Source of the DNA: Brevundimonas vesicularis NBRC 12165
GTDB lineage: Bacteria > Pseudomonadota > Alphaproteobacteria > Caulobacterales > Caulobacteraceae
Direction: 5' to 3'
Length of the DNA: 64,000 nucleotides
Assembly (NCBI RefSeq): GCF_001592205.1
Contig: NZ_BCWM01000011.1
Coordinates: 62,001 to 126,000, forward strand
The position numbers were made by a program, and so were the translations under genes. The notes under the pieces are model-generated. The model saw nothing but the letters and a program-made list of their open reading frames with translations. It made no database searches and was not told the DNA's origin. This document shows positions 9,270 to 18,605 of the stretch, in pieces; the stretch's first letter is position 1, and each line of letters opens with the position of its first letter.

Positions 9270-9441
9270 GTAATCGGGTCCTCCAGCTTCACCGTTGACC
9301 CCTCCTAACGCATAGCATCGGAATCCGTTGTCCCCCGCATCCGCCGACGTATTCGTAGCCGCTCGGAGGCGCCAAAATGTCGCGAAAGATTCCGCCCGAT
9401 GCGCTCTTGAACGGCGCAGGGGGCTTCCCATTTTCGATCTC

Positions 9442-9560
9442 GACGCTGCGGGACACTCCCCCTCCGAACCGCAGCGAAGCGAAGCCGGCGCCCTCCCCTC
9501 CCCTCCAGGCGCCGCTCGCGCAGGCCGCCGGACTCCCCCAGTCCGGCGGCTTTCTGCTTT
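9442..9560 (+). ncRNA. Candidate small regulatory RNA with three C-rich hairpin loops
   Basis: No coding gene fits the 449-base gap 9270-9718. It holds three hairpins in a row. Hairpin 1: an 8-bp stem (9444-9451 with 9469-9476) around a 17-base loop containing CTCCCCCTCC. Hairpin 2: a 7-bp stem (9486-9492 with 9508-9514) around CTCCCCTCCCCTCCA. Hairpin 3: an 11-bp stem with a CCCCC loop and a T-rich tail, that is, a terminator. All three loops present a TCCCC block able to pair with Shine-Dalgarno sequences. A possible promoter lies upstream (TTGAAC 9407-9412, ATTTTC 9430-9435), placing the start near 9442. Known alphaproteobacterial sRNAs with C-rich loops include GsrN and the cuckoo family; homology to these is not established here. 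Confidence 0.6.
9524..9560 (+). terminator. Rho-independent terminator of the sRNA candidate
   Basis: A perfect 11-bp stem (9524-9534 with 9540-9550) closes a CCCCC loop and is followed by TTTCTGCTTT. It faces the plus strand, where no protein gene ends nearby (the adjacent gene at 8373-9269 is on the other strand), so it implies an independent plus-strand transcript. Confidence 0.75.
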
Positions 9561-9718
9561 GTGGCGCTGCACAATAATTCCAACCTGATCACTGATCATT
9601 ACAATGAACGGTCGCCGGGGGCTTCCCGAGCGACCGGACCTGGCCTAGTCAGCGGGGGTGGCGCCCCGTCGCGCCGCATCCCTTGCGGCCCTGCCGCGTC
9701 GTTCGAGACTGCTCGTCC
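9561..9718 (+). other. Leader region upstream of gdhZ with a stable hairpin
   Basis: After the sRNA terminator come a repeated CTGATCA block (9586-9599) and a hairpin: CGGTCGC (9609-9615) pairs with GCGACCG (9630-9636), extended inward by CGGG/CCCG with one bulged A. No T-run follows, so this is more likely a 5' leader structure or protein site for gdhZ than a terminator. I see no convincing -10/-35 pair here. Confidence 0.35.
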
Positions 9719-12700
9719 ATGACCGCCCACGATCTGCGCCAACCCGTTCAGCCGATCACCAAGGCCGCGCTGGAGGCGGCCTTCGCCAAGATCGTGGGGA
9801 CCGGGCCCGGCGCAGTCGAACAGACCTATCTGACCCAGGCGCACGAAGACTATTCCGCCGATGAGACGCCTGAGCTGAGCGGCGAGGATCTGGCCGCCCT
9901 GCTTGCCGCCTCCTGGGCCGCCGCCAAGGCCTATCCGACCGACGCGGCCGCTCCCGCCATCACCGTCGGCCCGCTGCACGGCGCGTCGGACAAGGTGCTG
10001 GATTACGATCTGGTGCGCATCGTCCAGTCCGACGCGCCCTTCCTGGTCGATAGCGTCATGGGCGCCCTGGCCGAGGCCGCCGTGTCCGTGCGCGCCCTGT
10101 TCCACCCGGTGGTCGAACTGGACGGCCGCCGCCTGTCGATCATCATGCTGGTCATCGACAGCGTGCCGCAGGAGCGCCGTGACGCCCTGGGCGAAGGCCT
10201 GGCCCAGAGCCTGTCGGACGTTCACGCCGCCGTCGCCGATCATGACGCCATGACGTCCCTGATGCGCCAGGCCGTGCAGCGACTGGAAGAGACCCCGCCC
10301 CCGGTCGATCCCGCCGTCCTGGCCGAGAACATCGCCTTCCTGAAATGGCTGAAGAGCGACCATTTCGTCTTCCTGGGCGCGCGCGACTACGACTATCCGC
10401 TAAACGCCGACGGCGACTATGAGGCCGAGGCGCCGCTGGGACTGTCCACCGACGGCCTGGGCATTCTGGCAGATCCCGAGCGCACCGTGCTGCGCCGCGC
10501 CTCCGAACCCGCCGTCCTGACGCGCCAGATGCGCCGCCAGCTGGATCTCAGCGAACCGGTGACGGTGGCCAAGGCCAACGCCCGCTCGCGCGTCCACCGT
10601 CGCGCCTACATGGACTATGTCGGGGTCAAGCGTTACGGCCCGGACGGCAAGGCGACGGGCGAGACCCGTTTCGTCGGCCTGTTCACGTCGGAAGCCTACG
10701 ACCAGCTGGCGACCGAGGTGCCGCTGCTGCGTCGCAAGGTGGCCAACGCCCTGGCCCGCGCCGACAAGGCGCCCGGCAGCCACAATGAAAAACGCCTCAA
10801 GAACATCCTTGAGAATTATCCGCGCGACGAGCTGTTCCAGGTCAGCGAGGACGAGCTGCTGTCCATCGCCCTGGGCATCCTTCACCTCTACGACCGGCCG
10901 CGCATCCGCCTGTTCTCGCGCCAGGATCCGTTCGACCGGTTCGTCTCGGTCCTGTGCTTCATCCCGCGCGAGAAGTTCGATTCCGCCGTGCGCGAACGCA
11001 TCGGCCAGATCGTCGCTCGCGCCTGGGGCGGCCGCATCTCGGCCTGGTACCCGCAGCTGTCCGATGCGCCCCTGGTGCGCATCCACTACATCATCGGCGT
11101 GGAGCCCGGCGCCCACCCGATCCCGGATGCCGCCCAGCTGGAGGCCGACGTCGCCGAGGCCGGTCGCGGCTGGGTCGATCGTTTCGAAGGCGCCCTGCGT
11201 CGCTCGGGCGTCGAGGAAGTCGCCGTCGGGCCGCTGAGCGCCCAATGGGCCCGCGCCTTCGGCGCCGCCTATCGCGATCGCTATGACGCCGATGAGGCCG
11301 CGACCGACCTGCAATACGTAAACCGGCTGAACGAGACCGGTCTGCCCGGCGAGGGCAAGGCCGTCGCCGTGCGCGCCTTCCGCACGCCGGACGACAGCCG
11401 CCTGCAGTTCCGCTTCAAACTCTATCGTCGCGGCCCCGCCGTTCCCCTGTCCGACGTCCTGCCGATCCTGGCCGACATGGGCCTGAAGACGCTGGAGGAA
11501 TATGGCTATCCGATCCGTCCGATGGGCGAGGAGGAGATCCACGTCCACGAGTTCCTGATGGAGGATCCGCGCGGCGAGGCGCTGGTCTTCGACGATGTGA
11601 AGGGCCCGTTCGAGGACGCCTTCGCCGCCGTCTGGACCGGACGCAACGAAAGCGACGGCTTCAACCGCCTGGTGATCGAACTGGGCGTGGAATGGCGCGA
11701 CGCCGCCCTGATCCGCACCCTGGCCCACTATCGCCAGCAGACGGGCCTGGACCCTTCCCAGACGGTGCAGGAAGAGGCCCTGCGCGAATATCCCGACGTG
11801 GCGCGCGCCCTGCTGTCGCTGTTCAAGGCCAAGTTCGCGCCTGAAGGGGGCTCGGCCGACGACCGCGCGCCGGCCGTCGCCGAGCTTGACGCCAAGATCG
11901 TCACCCTGCTGCAGGACGTGAAGAGCCTCGATCACGACCGGGCACTGCGCCGAATCGCCGCCCTGATCGGCGCGATCAAGCGCACCAACTATTTCCAGCT
12001 GGACGCCGACGGTCAGCCCAAGCCGCACATCTCGATCAAGATCGCCTCGCGCGAGCTGGACGACCTGCCCCTGCCCAAACCCTATCGCGAAATCTTCGTC
12101 TGGGCGCCGCATGTCGAGGGCGTGCACCTGCGCTTTGGTCCCGTCGCGCGTGGTGGTCTGCGCTGGTCGGACCGTCGCGACGACTTCCGCACCGAGGTCC
12201 TGGGCCTGGTCAAGGCGCAGCAGGTGAAGAACGCGGTCATCGTGCCGGTCGGCTCCAAGGGCGGCTTCTATCCCAAGCAACTGCCCCGCACGACGGACCG
12301 CGAGGCCATCCAGGGCGAGGCCATCCGCGCCTATCGCACCTTCCTGTCCGGCCTTCTGGATATTACCGACAATATCGCCGCCGACGGTTCGGTGACCCAT
12401 CCGGCCAATGTCATCGCCTGGGAAGGCGACGACCCCTATCTGGTCGTGGCCGCCGACAAGGGCACGGCGACCTTCTCCGACATCGCCAACGGAGTCTCGG
12501 CCGCCTACGGCTTCTGGCTGGGCGACGCCTTCGCCTCCGGCGGCTCCATCGGCTATGACCACAAGGCTATGGGCATCACCGCGCGTGGCGCGTGGGAGGC
12601 GGTCAAGCGCCACTTCCGCGAGATGGGCAAGGACATCCAGACCCAGCCCTTCACCATGGTCGGCGTCGGAGACATGTCCGGCGACGTCTTCGGCAATGGC

Positions 12701-14575
12701 GTCCTCCTGTCCAAGGCGACGCGTCTGGTCGCCGCCTTCGATCACCGCGACATCTTCATTGATCCGAACCCGGATCATGTGGCCAGCTGGACCGAACGCA
12801 AGCGTCTGTTCGACCTGCCGCGCTCGTCCTGGCAGGACTACGACAAGGCGCTGATCTCGGAGGGCGGCGGCGTCTTCTCGCGCTCGGCCAAGTCGATCCA
12901 GCTGACGCCGCAGATCAAGGCGGCCCTGGACATCGCCGAGGACGAGCTGGACCCGGTCAGCCTGATCCGCGCCATCCTGAAGGCGCCGGTCGAACTGCTC
13001 TATCTGGGCGGCATCGGCACCTATGTGAAATCGGCGGCCGAAACCGACGCCCAGGTCGGGGACAAGGGCACCGACGCCCTTCGCATCAACGCCGACGAAC
13101 TGCGGGTCAAGGTGGTGGGCGAGGGCGCAAACCTCGGCTTCACCCAGGCGGGGCGCATCGCCTTCGGTCAGGCCGGCGGCCGCATCAACACCGACGCCAT
13201 CGACAACTCCGCCGGGGTCGACACCTCCGACCACGAGGTCAACATCAAGATCCTGGTCGGCTCGGCCGTGACCAACGGCGTCCTGCCGGCCGAGGAGCGC
13301 ACGCCGCTTCTGGCCTCAATGACCGACGAGGTCGGCCTCAAGGTGCTGGCCCACAACTACGACCAGACCTTGGCCCTGACCCTGCAACAGGCCGAAGGCG
13401 TCGGCGCCCTGGACGCCCAGCAGCGGTTCATGCAGAGCCTGTCGGCGCGCGGAAAGCTGGACCGCAAGGTCGAGGGCCTGCCCAACGACGCCCGCGTCAA
13501 GGAGCTGATGACGGCGGGCATTCCGCTGGCCCGGCCGGAGCTGGCCGTCCTGATGGCCTACGCCAAGCTGGAGCTGTCGGACGATATCGTCGCCTCGCAG
13601 GCGCCCGAGGATCCCTTCTTCGAACAGATCCTGGTCCGCTACTTCCCCGAGGCCCTGGCCCGGTTCGAACCGGAGATGAAGAGCCACCGTCTGCGGCGCG
13701 AGATCATCGCCACCGTCATGGCCAACGAAGTCGTCAACATGTGCGGCCCGACCTTCCCCGACCGCCTGCGCGGTTCGGCCGAATGCGACACCACCGCCCT
13801 GATCATCGCCTTCGAGGCCGCGCGCCGCGTCTTCCGCCTGGACGAGGCTTGGGACGCCGTGTCGGCCCTGGACCTCAAGATTTCGGCCGAGGCGCAGATC
13901 GCCCTCTATCAGGAGATCGCCGTCGTCCTGCGTCGTCAGACCTTCTGGCTGGCCCGCCGCGCCAAGGGCGGTCTGTCGGTTCAGGCCCTGATCGACCGCT
14001 ATCGTCCGATCGCCGACGCCTTGCAGGCCGAGGGCGCGCCGGTCCTGTCGCGCTTCGAACAGGGGCGCCTGGATGCGCGCGTCAAACGCTTCGCCGACCA
14101 CGGCGCGCCTGAGGATCTGACCCGCAGCATCGCCATCATGCGCCCCCTCGTCGCCGCCTCCGACATCGGGGACCTGGCGCAGGAAGCGAACTGGCCGGTC
14201 GCAGCCATGGCGCGCCTGTATCACCAGGTCGGGGCGGCCTTCGACTTCGACCGTCTGCGCGCCGCCGCCGGCTCCATTCCGTCTGCGGATCATTTCGATC
14301 GTCTCGCCGTCCGTCGTCTGATCGAGGATCTGATGAACGAGCAGGCGGCCCTGACCCGCGCCGTCGCCCGCGCCTCTGATCCGTCGGTCGGCGTCAGCGA
14401 GGACGCGGCCGAGGCCGCCGTGGACGCCTGGATCGGCTCCAAACAGGCGACGGTCGAGGGCGTGCGCGCCTCGGTGGACGAGATCGAACAGTCCGGCTCG
14501 GGCTGGACCTTCGCCAAACTGACGATCGCCAACGCGACGATCCGCGATCTGGCGACGGCGGCCGTGAATGGCTGA
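9719..14575 (+). CDS. gdhZ: NAD-dependent glutamate dehydrogenase, large GdhZ/GDH-180 type
   Basis: A giant dehydrogenase of 1618 residues that oxidises glutamate to 2-oxoglutarate and ammonia. About 700 residues of regulatory N-terminus (ACT-like segments such as SIIMLVIDSVPQ) precede the catalytic domain: RFGPVARGGLRWSDRRDDFRTE and KNAVIVPVGSKGGFYPK (about residues 805-850) carry the substrate lysines, and MVGVGDMSGDVFGNG (about 980) is the dinucleotide-binding turn. In Caulobacter the homologue GdhZ also acts with KidO to destabilise FtsZ rings, linking glutamate supply to division; a similar role here is inference. ATG 9719 (MTAHDLRQ) was preferred to the upstream in-frame start at 9683, which adds an arginine/cysteine-rich stretch unlike the family. 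Confidence 0.93.
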   Translation: MTAHDLRQPVQPITKAALEAAFAKIVGTGPGAVEQTYLTQAHEDYSADETPELSGEDLAALLAASWAAAKAYPTDAAAPAITVGPLHGASDKVLDYDLVRIVQSDAPFLVDSVMGALAEAAVSVRALFHPVVELDGRRLSIIMLVIDSVPQERRDALGEGLAQSLSDVHAAVADHDAMTSLMRQAVQRLEETPPPVDPAVLAENIAFLKWLKSDHFVFLGARDYDYPLNADGDYEAEAPLGLSTDGLGILADPERTVLRRASEPAVLTRQMRRQLDLSEPVTVAKANARSRVHRRAYMDYVGVKRYGPDGKATGETRFVGLFTSEAYDQLATEVPLLRRKVANALARADKAPGSHNEKRLKNILENYPRDELFQVSEDELLSIALGILHLYDRPRIRLFSRQDPFDRFVSVLCFIPREKFDSAVRERIGQIVARAWGGRISAWYPQLSDAPLVRIHYIIGVEPGAHPIPDAAQLEADVAEAGRGWVDRFEGALRRSGVEEVAVGPLSAQWARAFGAAYRDRYDADEAATDLQYVNRLNETGLPGEGKAVAVRAFRTPDDSRLQFRFKLYRRGPAVPLSDVLPILADMGLKTLEEYGYPIRPMGEEEIHVHEFLMEDPRGEALVFDDVKGPFEDAFAAVWTGRNESDGFNRLVIELGVEWRDAALIRTLAHYRQQTGLDPSQTVQEEALREYPDVARALLSLFKAKFAPEGGSADDRAPAVAELDAKIVTLLQDVKSLDHDRALRRIAALIGAIKRTNYFQLDADGQPKPHISIKIASRELDDLPLPKPYREIFVWAPHVEGVHLRFGPVARGGLRWSDRRDDFRTEVLGLVKAQQVKNAVIVPVGSKGGFYPKQLPRTTDREAIQGEAIRAYRTFLSGLLDITDNIAADGSVTHPANVIAWEGDDPYLVVAADKGTATFSDIANGVSAAYGFWLGDAFASGGSIGYDHKAMGITARGAWEAVKRHFREMGKDIQTQPFTMVGVGDMSGDVFGNGVLLSKATRLVAAFDHRDIFIDPNPDHVASWTERKRLFDLPRSSWQDYDKALISEGGGVFSRSAKSIQLTPQIKAALDIAEDELDPVSLIRAILKAPVELLYLGGIGTYVKSAAETDAQVGDKGTDALRINADELRVKVVGEGANLGFTQAGRIAFGQAGGRINTDAIDNSAGVDTSDHEVNIKILVGSAVTNGVLPAEERTPLLASMTDEVGLKVLAHNYDQTLALTLQQAEGVGALDAQQRFMQSLSARGKLDRKVEGLPNDARVKELMTAGIPLARPELAVLMAYAKLELSDDIVASQAPEDPFFEQILVRYFPEALARFEPEMKSHRLRREIIATVMANEVVNMCGPTFPDRLRGSAECDTTALIIAFEAARRVFRLDEAWDAVSALDLKISAEAQIALYQEIAVVLRRQTFWLARRAKGGLSVQALIDRYRPIADALQAEGAPVLSRFEQGRLDARVKRFADHGAPEDLTRSIAIMRPLVAASDIGDLAQEANWPVAAMARLYHQVGAAFDFDRLRAAAGSIPSADHFDRLAVRRLIEDLMNEQAALTRAVARASDPSVGVSEDAAEAAVDAWIGSKQATVEGVRASVDEIEQSGSGWTFAKLTIANATIRDLATAAVNG

Positions 14576-14648
14576 GCAGCGGGTCTTCGCTTGACGAAGC
14601 CGTCGTCGCACGGCCTCTTCAGCCGCTGATCAGGCTGGGGAGGCCGCA

Positions 14649-15116
14649 ATGCCGAGAAAGTTCCTCGTCGTCGTCGACGACAGTCCGGAGTTCGAGGCCG
14701 CCCTGCGGTTCGCCTCGCGCCGGGCGAAATCGACGGGCGGGCGCGTGGTCATGCTGCGCGTCCTGCCGACCGACAGCGACGCCCACTGGTCGGGCGTGCG
14801 CGAGGAAATCGAACGCCAGCAGCGCCAGGAGGCGGAAATCCTGCTCAACCGCCTGGGCGAGGAGGCGCAGACCCGCTCCGGCGCCGCGCCGGTCTTCCTG
14901 ATTGAAAAGGGCGACGCCCAGGCCGCGATCAAGAAGGTCGTCGCCGCCGACCCTGAGATCAAGATCCTGGTGCTGGCCGCCGGAACCAGCTCGCGCGGCC
15001 CCGGCCCGCTGGTCTCGGCCATCATCAAACAGGGCGCGCAGATCGGCGGCCGCAAACTGCCCGTCACCATCGTCCCCGGCGAACTGACCGAAGACGAGAT
15101 CGAAGACCTGGCCTAG
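14649..15116 (+). CDS. Universal stress protein (UspA) family protein
   Basis: A 155-residue single-domain Usp. It opens with the first beta strand and Asp pair (KFLVVVDDSPEFEAALRFA), and ends with KILVLAAGTSSRGPGPLVSAII and LPVTIVPG, the typical last strand. The Gly-rich stretch is not the classical ATP-binding G-2x-G-9x-G pattern, so nucleotide binding is doubtful. It lies 73 bases downstream of gdhZ in the same direction and may be co-transcribed. Its stop overlaps that of convergent ohrR in a shared CTAG. Confidence 0.86.
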   Translation: MPRKFLVVVDDSPEFEAALRFASRRAKSTGGRVVMLRVLPTDSDAHWSGVREEIERQQRQEAEILLNRLGEEAQTRSGAAPVFLIEKGDAQAAIKKVVAADPEIKILVLAAGTSSRGPGPLVSAIIKQGAQIGGRKLPVTIVPGELTEDEIEDLA

Positions 15117-15580
15117 CCCTCGGCCGGCGGCTGGGCCGCCCGCAGCTTGTCGCGCAGCGCCCCCAGGCCTTGGCGCAGGTCGGTCAGGGCTTCGGGCGTG
15201 ATCTCGGTGGCGTCCAATACCGATTGCGGCAGGCAGGCGGCCTCGACAGCCAACGCCCGTCCTGCGTCGGTCAGGCTGACGCGCACCACCCGCTCATCCG
15301 CCTTGTCGCGGGCGCGCGTCACCAGCCCGGCCGCCTCCAGTCGTTTGATCAGCGGGGTCAGGGTGTTGGATTCCAGAAACAGCTGCTCGCCCAGCCGGCC
15401 GACCGTCTGTTCGTCCTCACGCCAGAGCAGGGCCATGGCCAGGAACTGCGGATAAGTCAGGCCCATCCGGTCCAGCAGCGGCTTGTAGAACCGGTTGAAC
15501 GCCAGGTTCGCCGAGTAGGCGGCGAAACACAGCATGTCATCGACGGCCATGGCGGCGGGCGAGGGGGCGGGTGAGGTCAT
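15113..15580 (-). CDS. ohrR: OhrR, MarR-family organic hydroperoxide sensor/repressor
   Basis: A 155-residue winged-helix repressor. The N-terminal MLCFAAYSANLAFNRFYKPLL carries the peroxide-reactive Cys18 in the position conserved in OhrR, and GLTYPQFLAMALLW, the recognition-helix region LESNTLTPLIKRLEAAGLV and the wing RDKADERVVRVSLT follow. A second cysteine, Cys116, suggests the 2-Cys (Xanthomonas-like) sensing mode, where oxidation forms an intersubunit disulfide and releases DNA. It is divergent from ohr across a 120-base region with palindromes, the standard arrangement for autoregulation and ohr control. Confidence 0.93.
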   Translation of the reverse strand: MTSPAPSPAAMAVDDMLCFAAYSANLAFNRFYKPLLDRMGLTYPQFLAMALLWREDEQTVGRLGEQLFLESNTLTPLIKRLEAAGLVTRARDKADERVVRVSLTDAGRALAVEAACLPQSVLDATEITPEALTDLRQGLGALRDKLRAAQPPAEG

Positions 15581-15592
15581 AGGCAAATAATA

Positions 15593-15667
15593 ATCGCACG
15601 CGATACAATCGCAAGCTTGACGCCTCCTAACCCGGGGCACTAAATCACGTCACGCGATTAAATCGCG
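15593..15667. promoter_or_regulatory. Probable OhrR operator region between ohrR and ohr
   Basis: Two inverted repeats sit in the divergent intergenic region. One is ATCGC-AC-GCGAT (15593-15604), near the ohrR start; the other is CGCGATT-A-AATCGCG (15653-15667), 34 bases before the ohr ATG. A further half-site, ACAATCGC, lies at 15605-15612. The two share the ATCGCG core, consistent with one repressor binding both sides. Assignment to OhrR is by context. Confidence 0.65.
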
Positions 15668-15700
15668 CACGATATTTACGACCTTCCGGAGCTGATCCCC

Positions 15701-16126
15701 ATGTCCATCAACACCCTTTACCGCACCACCGCCGTCGCCACGGGCGGCCGCGACGGCCGCGCCGCCACCACCGACGGCGCCCTGGATGTCGCCCTGGGCA
15801 CGCCCAAGGAGCTGGGCGGCGCCGGCGTCGGCAACAACCCCGAACAGCTGTTCGCGGCCGGCTATGCGGCGTGCTTCCTCGGCGCCATGAAGTTCGTCGC
15901 GTCTCAGGGCGGTTACGCCAAGGTGCCTGCCGATGCCACCGTCAACGCCACGGTCGGCATCGGTCCGCGCAGCGACAAGGGCTTCGGCCTTGAGGTGGCG
16001 CTTGAGGTCAGCCTGCCGGGCGTCGATCGCGCCGAGGCCGAAGCCCTGGTCGCGGAGGCGGATACGGTCTGCCCCTATTCTCACGCCACGCGGGGCAATA
16101 TCGCGGTGACCCTGACCGTCGCCTAA
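15701..16126 (+). CDS. ohr: Organic hydroperoxide reductase Ohr
   Basis: A 141-residue OsmC/Ohr-fold thiol peroxidase that reduces fatty-acid and other organic hydroperoxides. The peroxidatic Cys58 ([10 protein letters not shown]) and resolving Cys124 ([14 protein letters not shown]) are present, with the Ohr-type N-terminal strand [16 protein letters not shown] and [12 protein letters not shown]. Lipoylated proteins usually recycle this enzyme. It faces ohrR and is preceded by operator palindromes, so induction by organic peroxides is expected. Its stop overlaps that of convergent mltA by four bases. Confidence 0.96.
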   Translation: MSINTLYRTTAVATGGRDGRAATTDGALDVALGTPKELGGAGVGNNPEQLFAAGYAACFLGAMKFVASQGGYAKVPADATVNATVGIGPRSDKGFGLEVALEVSLPGVDRAEAEALVAEADTVCPYSHATRGNIAVTLTVA

Positions 16127-17247
16127 CTCCTCGGGACCAGGCGCCACATCCGCAAGGGGTGGCGCACGGTCCCGGCCTCGGCCCCCGCGCGGTCGCCGCG
16201 CCCCATATAGAGGTCGGCGCGCACCGGTCCGCGAATGGCCGATCCCGTGTCCAGCGCCATGGCCAGACCGCGATAGCTGGCTGTGGCGCCGCGCAGATTG
16301 CCCCCGTCGGCCTCCAGCCAGACCAGTTCGCCATAGCGCCAGTGCGCCGGATCGACCGCAATGGCCCGCCGCTCGGTCAGGGGCACGCCCGCCGCCCCCG
16401 CCGGGTGGCCGTCATCGTCCGGGTCCAGCCGGAAGAAGATGTAGCGTGGGTTCAGCGCCATGACCGCCTGCGCCTCATAGCCCCGGTGGCTGGCCAGCCA
16501 GTCCCGGATCGCGTCGCCAGAGGTGCCGTTCTGCGGCAACAATCCCTGCTGCGCCATCGGTCGGGCGATGCCCACGAAAGGCTTGCCGTTGTCGGCGGCA
16601 TAGGCGGCGCGGCCGCGCGTGCCGTCCTCGAACGTCAGATAGCCCGACCCCTGGATCTGCAGAAAGAACAGGTCCTCGGCCCGCATCCAGGCCAAGGCCT
16701 GCTCGGGCCGTGCGGCGGATTCGATATAAGCCCGGTCGCCGGCCGCGCGTGGATTGGCGGGCTTGGGCAGGACGGGGGCCGAAAACTCGGCGTCCGGCCG
16801 TCGCCGCGCGGGATATTCGGGGGCGAAATAGGAGGTTAGCAGCCCCGGTCGCCCATCTGACGTCTGGGCCGGGATCGCGCTGAAGCTGGCCTCGAAGAAG
16901 GCGCGCGCCTGCGACGGCGTGATCGTCATCGTCGTCGCCATGGCCTTGGCGCGTCCGCAGACCCGGCGGGCGGCCTCGTCACGCGCCGCGCCGCACCCGT
17001 CAACATAGGCCCGGAAGGCGGCCAGATGGTCCTCCTGGCTCCAGCCCGGCAGCACGGCGGGGCTCAGGGCGTCGGACGGCGCGGGAAGCGGGATCGGATT
17101 GGGCGATGGCGTATAGGGGATCGGCCCTGTCTGCGGCCCTGTCGTCCCCGTCGCGCCCGTCGGCGTCATCGGCCCGGTCGAACAGGCCGCGACAGCCAGG
17201 GCGGCCGTCAGCGTCGCCAGCGCGCCCGATCGGCCGCGAACCGCCAT
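16123..17247 (-). CDS. mltA: Membrane-bound lytic murein transglycosylase A
   Basis: A 374-residue lipoprotein that cleaves peptidoglycan glycan strands to 1,6-anhydro products. The signal peptide ends at AVAAC (Cys22); a Pro/Thr-rich linker runs to about residue 60. The MltA domain shows [13 protein letters not shown] and [16 protein letters not shown], and the 3D domain ends with [22 protein letters not shown], where Asp345 before Leu-Tyr is the likely catalytic acid by analogy with E. coli MltA. Its start overlaps the stop of the Tim44-like gene by one base (TGATG), so the two are co-translated. Confidence 0.93.
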   Translation of the reverse strand: MAVRGRSGALATLTAALAVAACSTGPMTPTGATGTTGPQTGPIPYTPSPNPIPLPAPSDALSPAVLPGWSQEDHLAAFRAYVDGCGAARDEAARRVCGRAKAMATTMTITPSQARAFFEASFSAIPAQTSDGRPGLLTSYFAPEYPARRRPDAEFSAPVLPKPANPRAAGDRAYIESAARPEQALAWMRAEDLFFLQIQGSGYLTFEDGTRGRAAYAADNGKPFVGIARPMAQQGLLPQNGTSGDAIRDWLASHRGYEAQAVMALNPRYIFFRLDPDDDGHPAGAAGVPLTERRAIAVDPAHWRYGELVWLEADGGNLRGATASYRGLAMALDTGSAIRGPVRADLYMGRGDRAGAEAGTVRHPLRMWRLVPRS

Positions 17248-17885
17248 CAGGCGTTGGCCGGCTCGACGCGCGCCAGGACCCAGTTCGGGTCCGCCGCGCC
17301 CAAGGTGCGTTCGAACGTCCAGTGTTCGGCCGTGCGGCGTTCCTCGACCAGCGGCTCGCCCGTCGTCGCGTCCGCCGTTTCGCCAGAAGCCTTGGTCACC
17401 CGGCTGCGCAGTTCGGCCAGGAACCGCACCTTGGCCACGGCCTTGTCGCCCTCGGCGACCGCGCCTTCCAGATCGGCCCGGGGCGGATACAGGAACTCGA
17501 CGGTCTCGGTCTCGCCGCGCGTCTCGCGCGCCGCGATGCCGGCCTCGAACGAGGCGAAGACGTTCGGCTTCAGCAACGGCTTCAGCGCGGCCCGGTCGCC
17601 GGCGGCGTAGCCGCGCACGATGGTCTCATAGGCCTGACGCGCGCCGTCCAGGAAACGGGCCGGGTCGAACGCAGGATCGCGCGCCTTCAGGCTGGCGATG
17701 GAGGCCAGGGTCGCCGGGTCGATCGCCGCGACCTTGGGCGTTTCGGCCTGGGCCGGGCCGGGCGGCGCGATCTTGGCGTCTTCCTGCGGCTGACGGCCCA
17801 CCCGCTTGCCCAGCACATTGTAGAGCTGGAACAGCACAAAGGCTGCGATGAAGGCGAAGACGACGACCTGGAACTGAACCGGCAT
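17247..17885 (-). CDS. Tim44/TimA-family inner-membrane adaptor protein
   Basis: A 212-residue protein with an N-terminal membrane helix (VVVFAFIAAFVLFQLYNVLG) followed by a charged linker and a Tim44-like domain: FDPARFLDGARQAYETIVRGYAAGDRAALKPLL and a closing AEHWTFERTLGAADPNWVLARVE. This layout matches the alphaproteobacterial TimA group, relatives of the mitochondrial import-motor anchor; the bacterial job is not settled. ATG 17885 (MPVQFQVV) starts right at the membrane helix and was preferred to an upstream start. Divergent from secB, with mltA downstream, a neighbourhood conserved in Caulobacterales. Confidence 0.87.
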   Translation of the reverse strand: MPVQFQVVVFAFIAAFVLFQLYNVLGKRVGRQPQEDAKIAPPGPAQAETPKVAAIDPATLASIASLKARDPAFDPARFLDGARQAYETIVRGYAAGDRAALKPLLKPNVFASFEAGIAARETRGETETVEFLYPPRADLEGAVAEGDKAVAKVRFLAELRSRVTKASGETADATTGEPLVEERRTAEHWTFERTLGAADPNWVLARVEPANA

Positions 17886-18083
17886 GTTCAAGAGGAGATT
17901 CCTGTAGCGAACGACGGGTGCGCCAAACACTGAGTCTGGCGTGATTACGGGCTCATATAGGGTGAGGCAAGGCGAAGCGCGCCCCCAATCGCGCGCGCGA
18001 CGTTGCGGCCAAGCGTCCCGGCATGGTAGTCGCGGCGCCTCATTCCGGCCTCATCGGCCCCAAACTGCGCCAAAGACCGTTTC

Positions 18084-18596
18084 ATGACCGACGCCGCTCC
18101 TCCCGCCGAACAGCCCCAGCAAGGCGACGCCCAACAGGGCCAGCCCGCCGGTCCCGGCTTCCGCATCCTGGCGCAATACGTCCGCGACTTCTCGTTCGAG
18201 AACCCGCGCGCCCCGGAATCCCTGCGCATCGACGGCAAGCCCGCGATCGACCTGGGCGTCGAAATGGCCGCCCAGGGCCGCCCCGACGGCCTGTTCGAAC
18301 TGGACCTGAAGCTGTCGATCAAGGCGACGCACGAGAACCAACCCGTCTTCCACGTCGAACTGGTCTATGGCGGCCTATTCCAGCTGGCCAACGTTCAGGA
18401 GCAGGACATCGAGCCTCTGCTGCTGATCGAATGCCCGCGCTATCTGTTCCCGTTCGCGCGCGAGATCATCTCGGGCGCCACGGCCGACGGCGGCTTCTAT
18501 CCCCCGTTCCAGCTGGACCCCATCGACTTCGCCGCCATCTACATCGCGCGCCAGCAGCAGATCGCCCAGCAGCCGGTCGAAACCGGCCAGGCCTAA
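18084..18596 (+). CDS. secB: Protein-export chaperone SecB
   Basis: A 170-residue SecB that keeps preproteins unfolded and hands them to SecA. The core starts after a 26-residue Gln/Pro-rich N-terminus: [22 protein letters not shown], then [16 protein letters not shown] and [37 protein letters not shown], all hallmark SecB segments. The acidic/basic contact for the SecA zinc tail is present in the family, and the SecA in this window has that tail. The EamA gene starts nine bases after its stop and may be co-transcribed. Confidence 0.97.
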   Translation: MTDAAPPAEQPQQGDAQQGQPAGPGFRILAQYVRDFSFENPRAPESLRIDGKPAIDLGVEMAAQGRPDGLFELDLKLSIKATHENQPVFHVELVYGGLFQLANVQEQDIEPLLLIECPRYLFPFAREIISGATADGGFYPPFQLDPIDFAAIYIARQQQIAQQPVETGQA

Positions 18597-18605
18597 GCGC
18601 GCGAC

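Noticed and set aside
9609..9636. Hairpin before gdhZ considered as a riboswitch
   Set aside because: A single stem with one bulge does not match a known riboswitch core that I can recall, and the leader is too short for an expression platform I could point to.
10400..13234. A 944-codon open frame opposite gdhZ
   Set aside because: Same antisense artefact; composition is typical of reversed GCC/GAC codons and no family features are seen.
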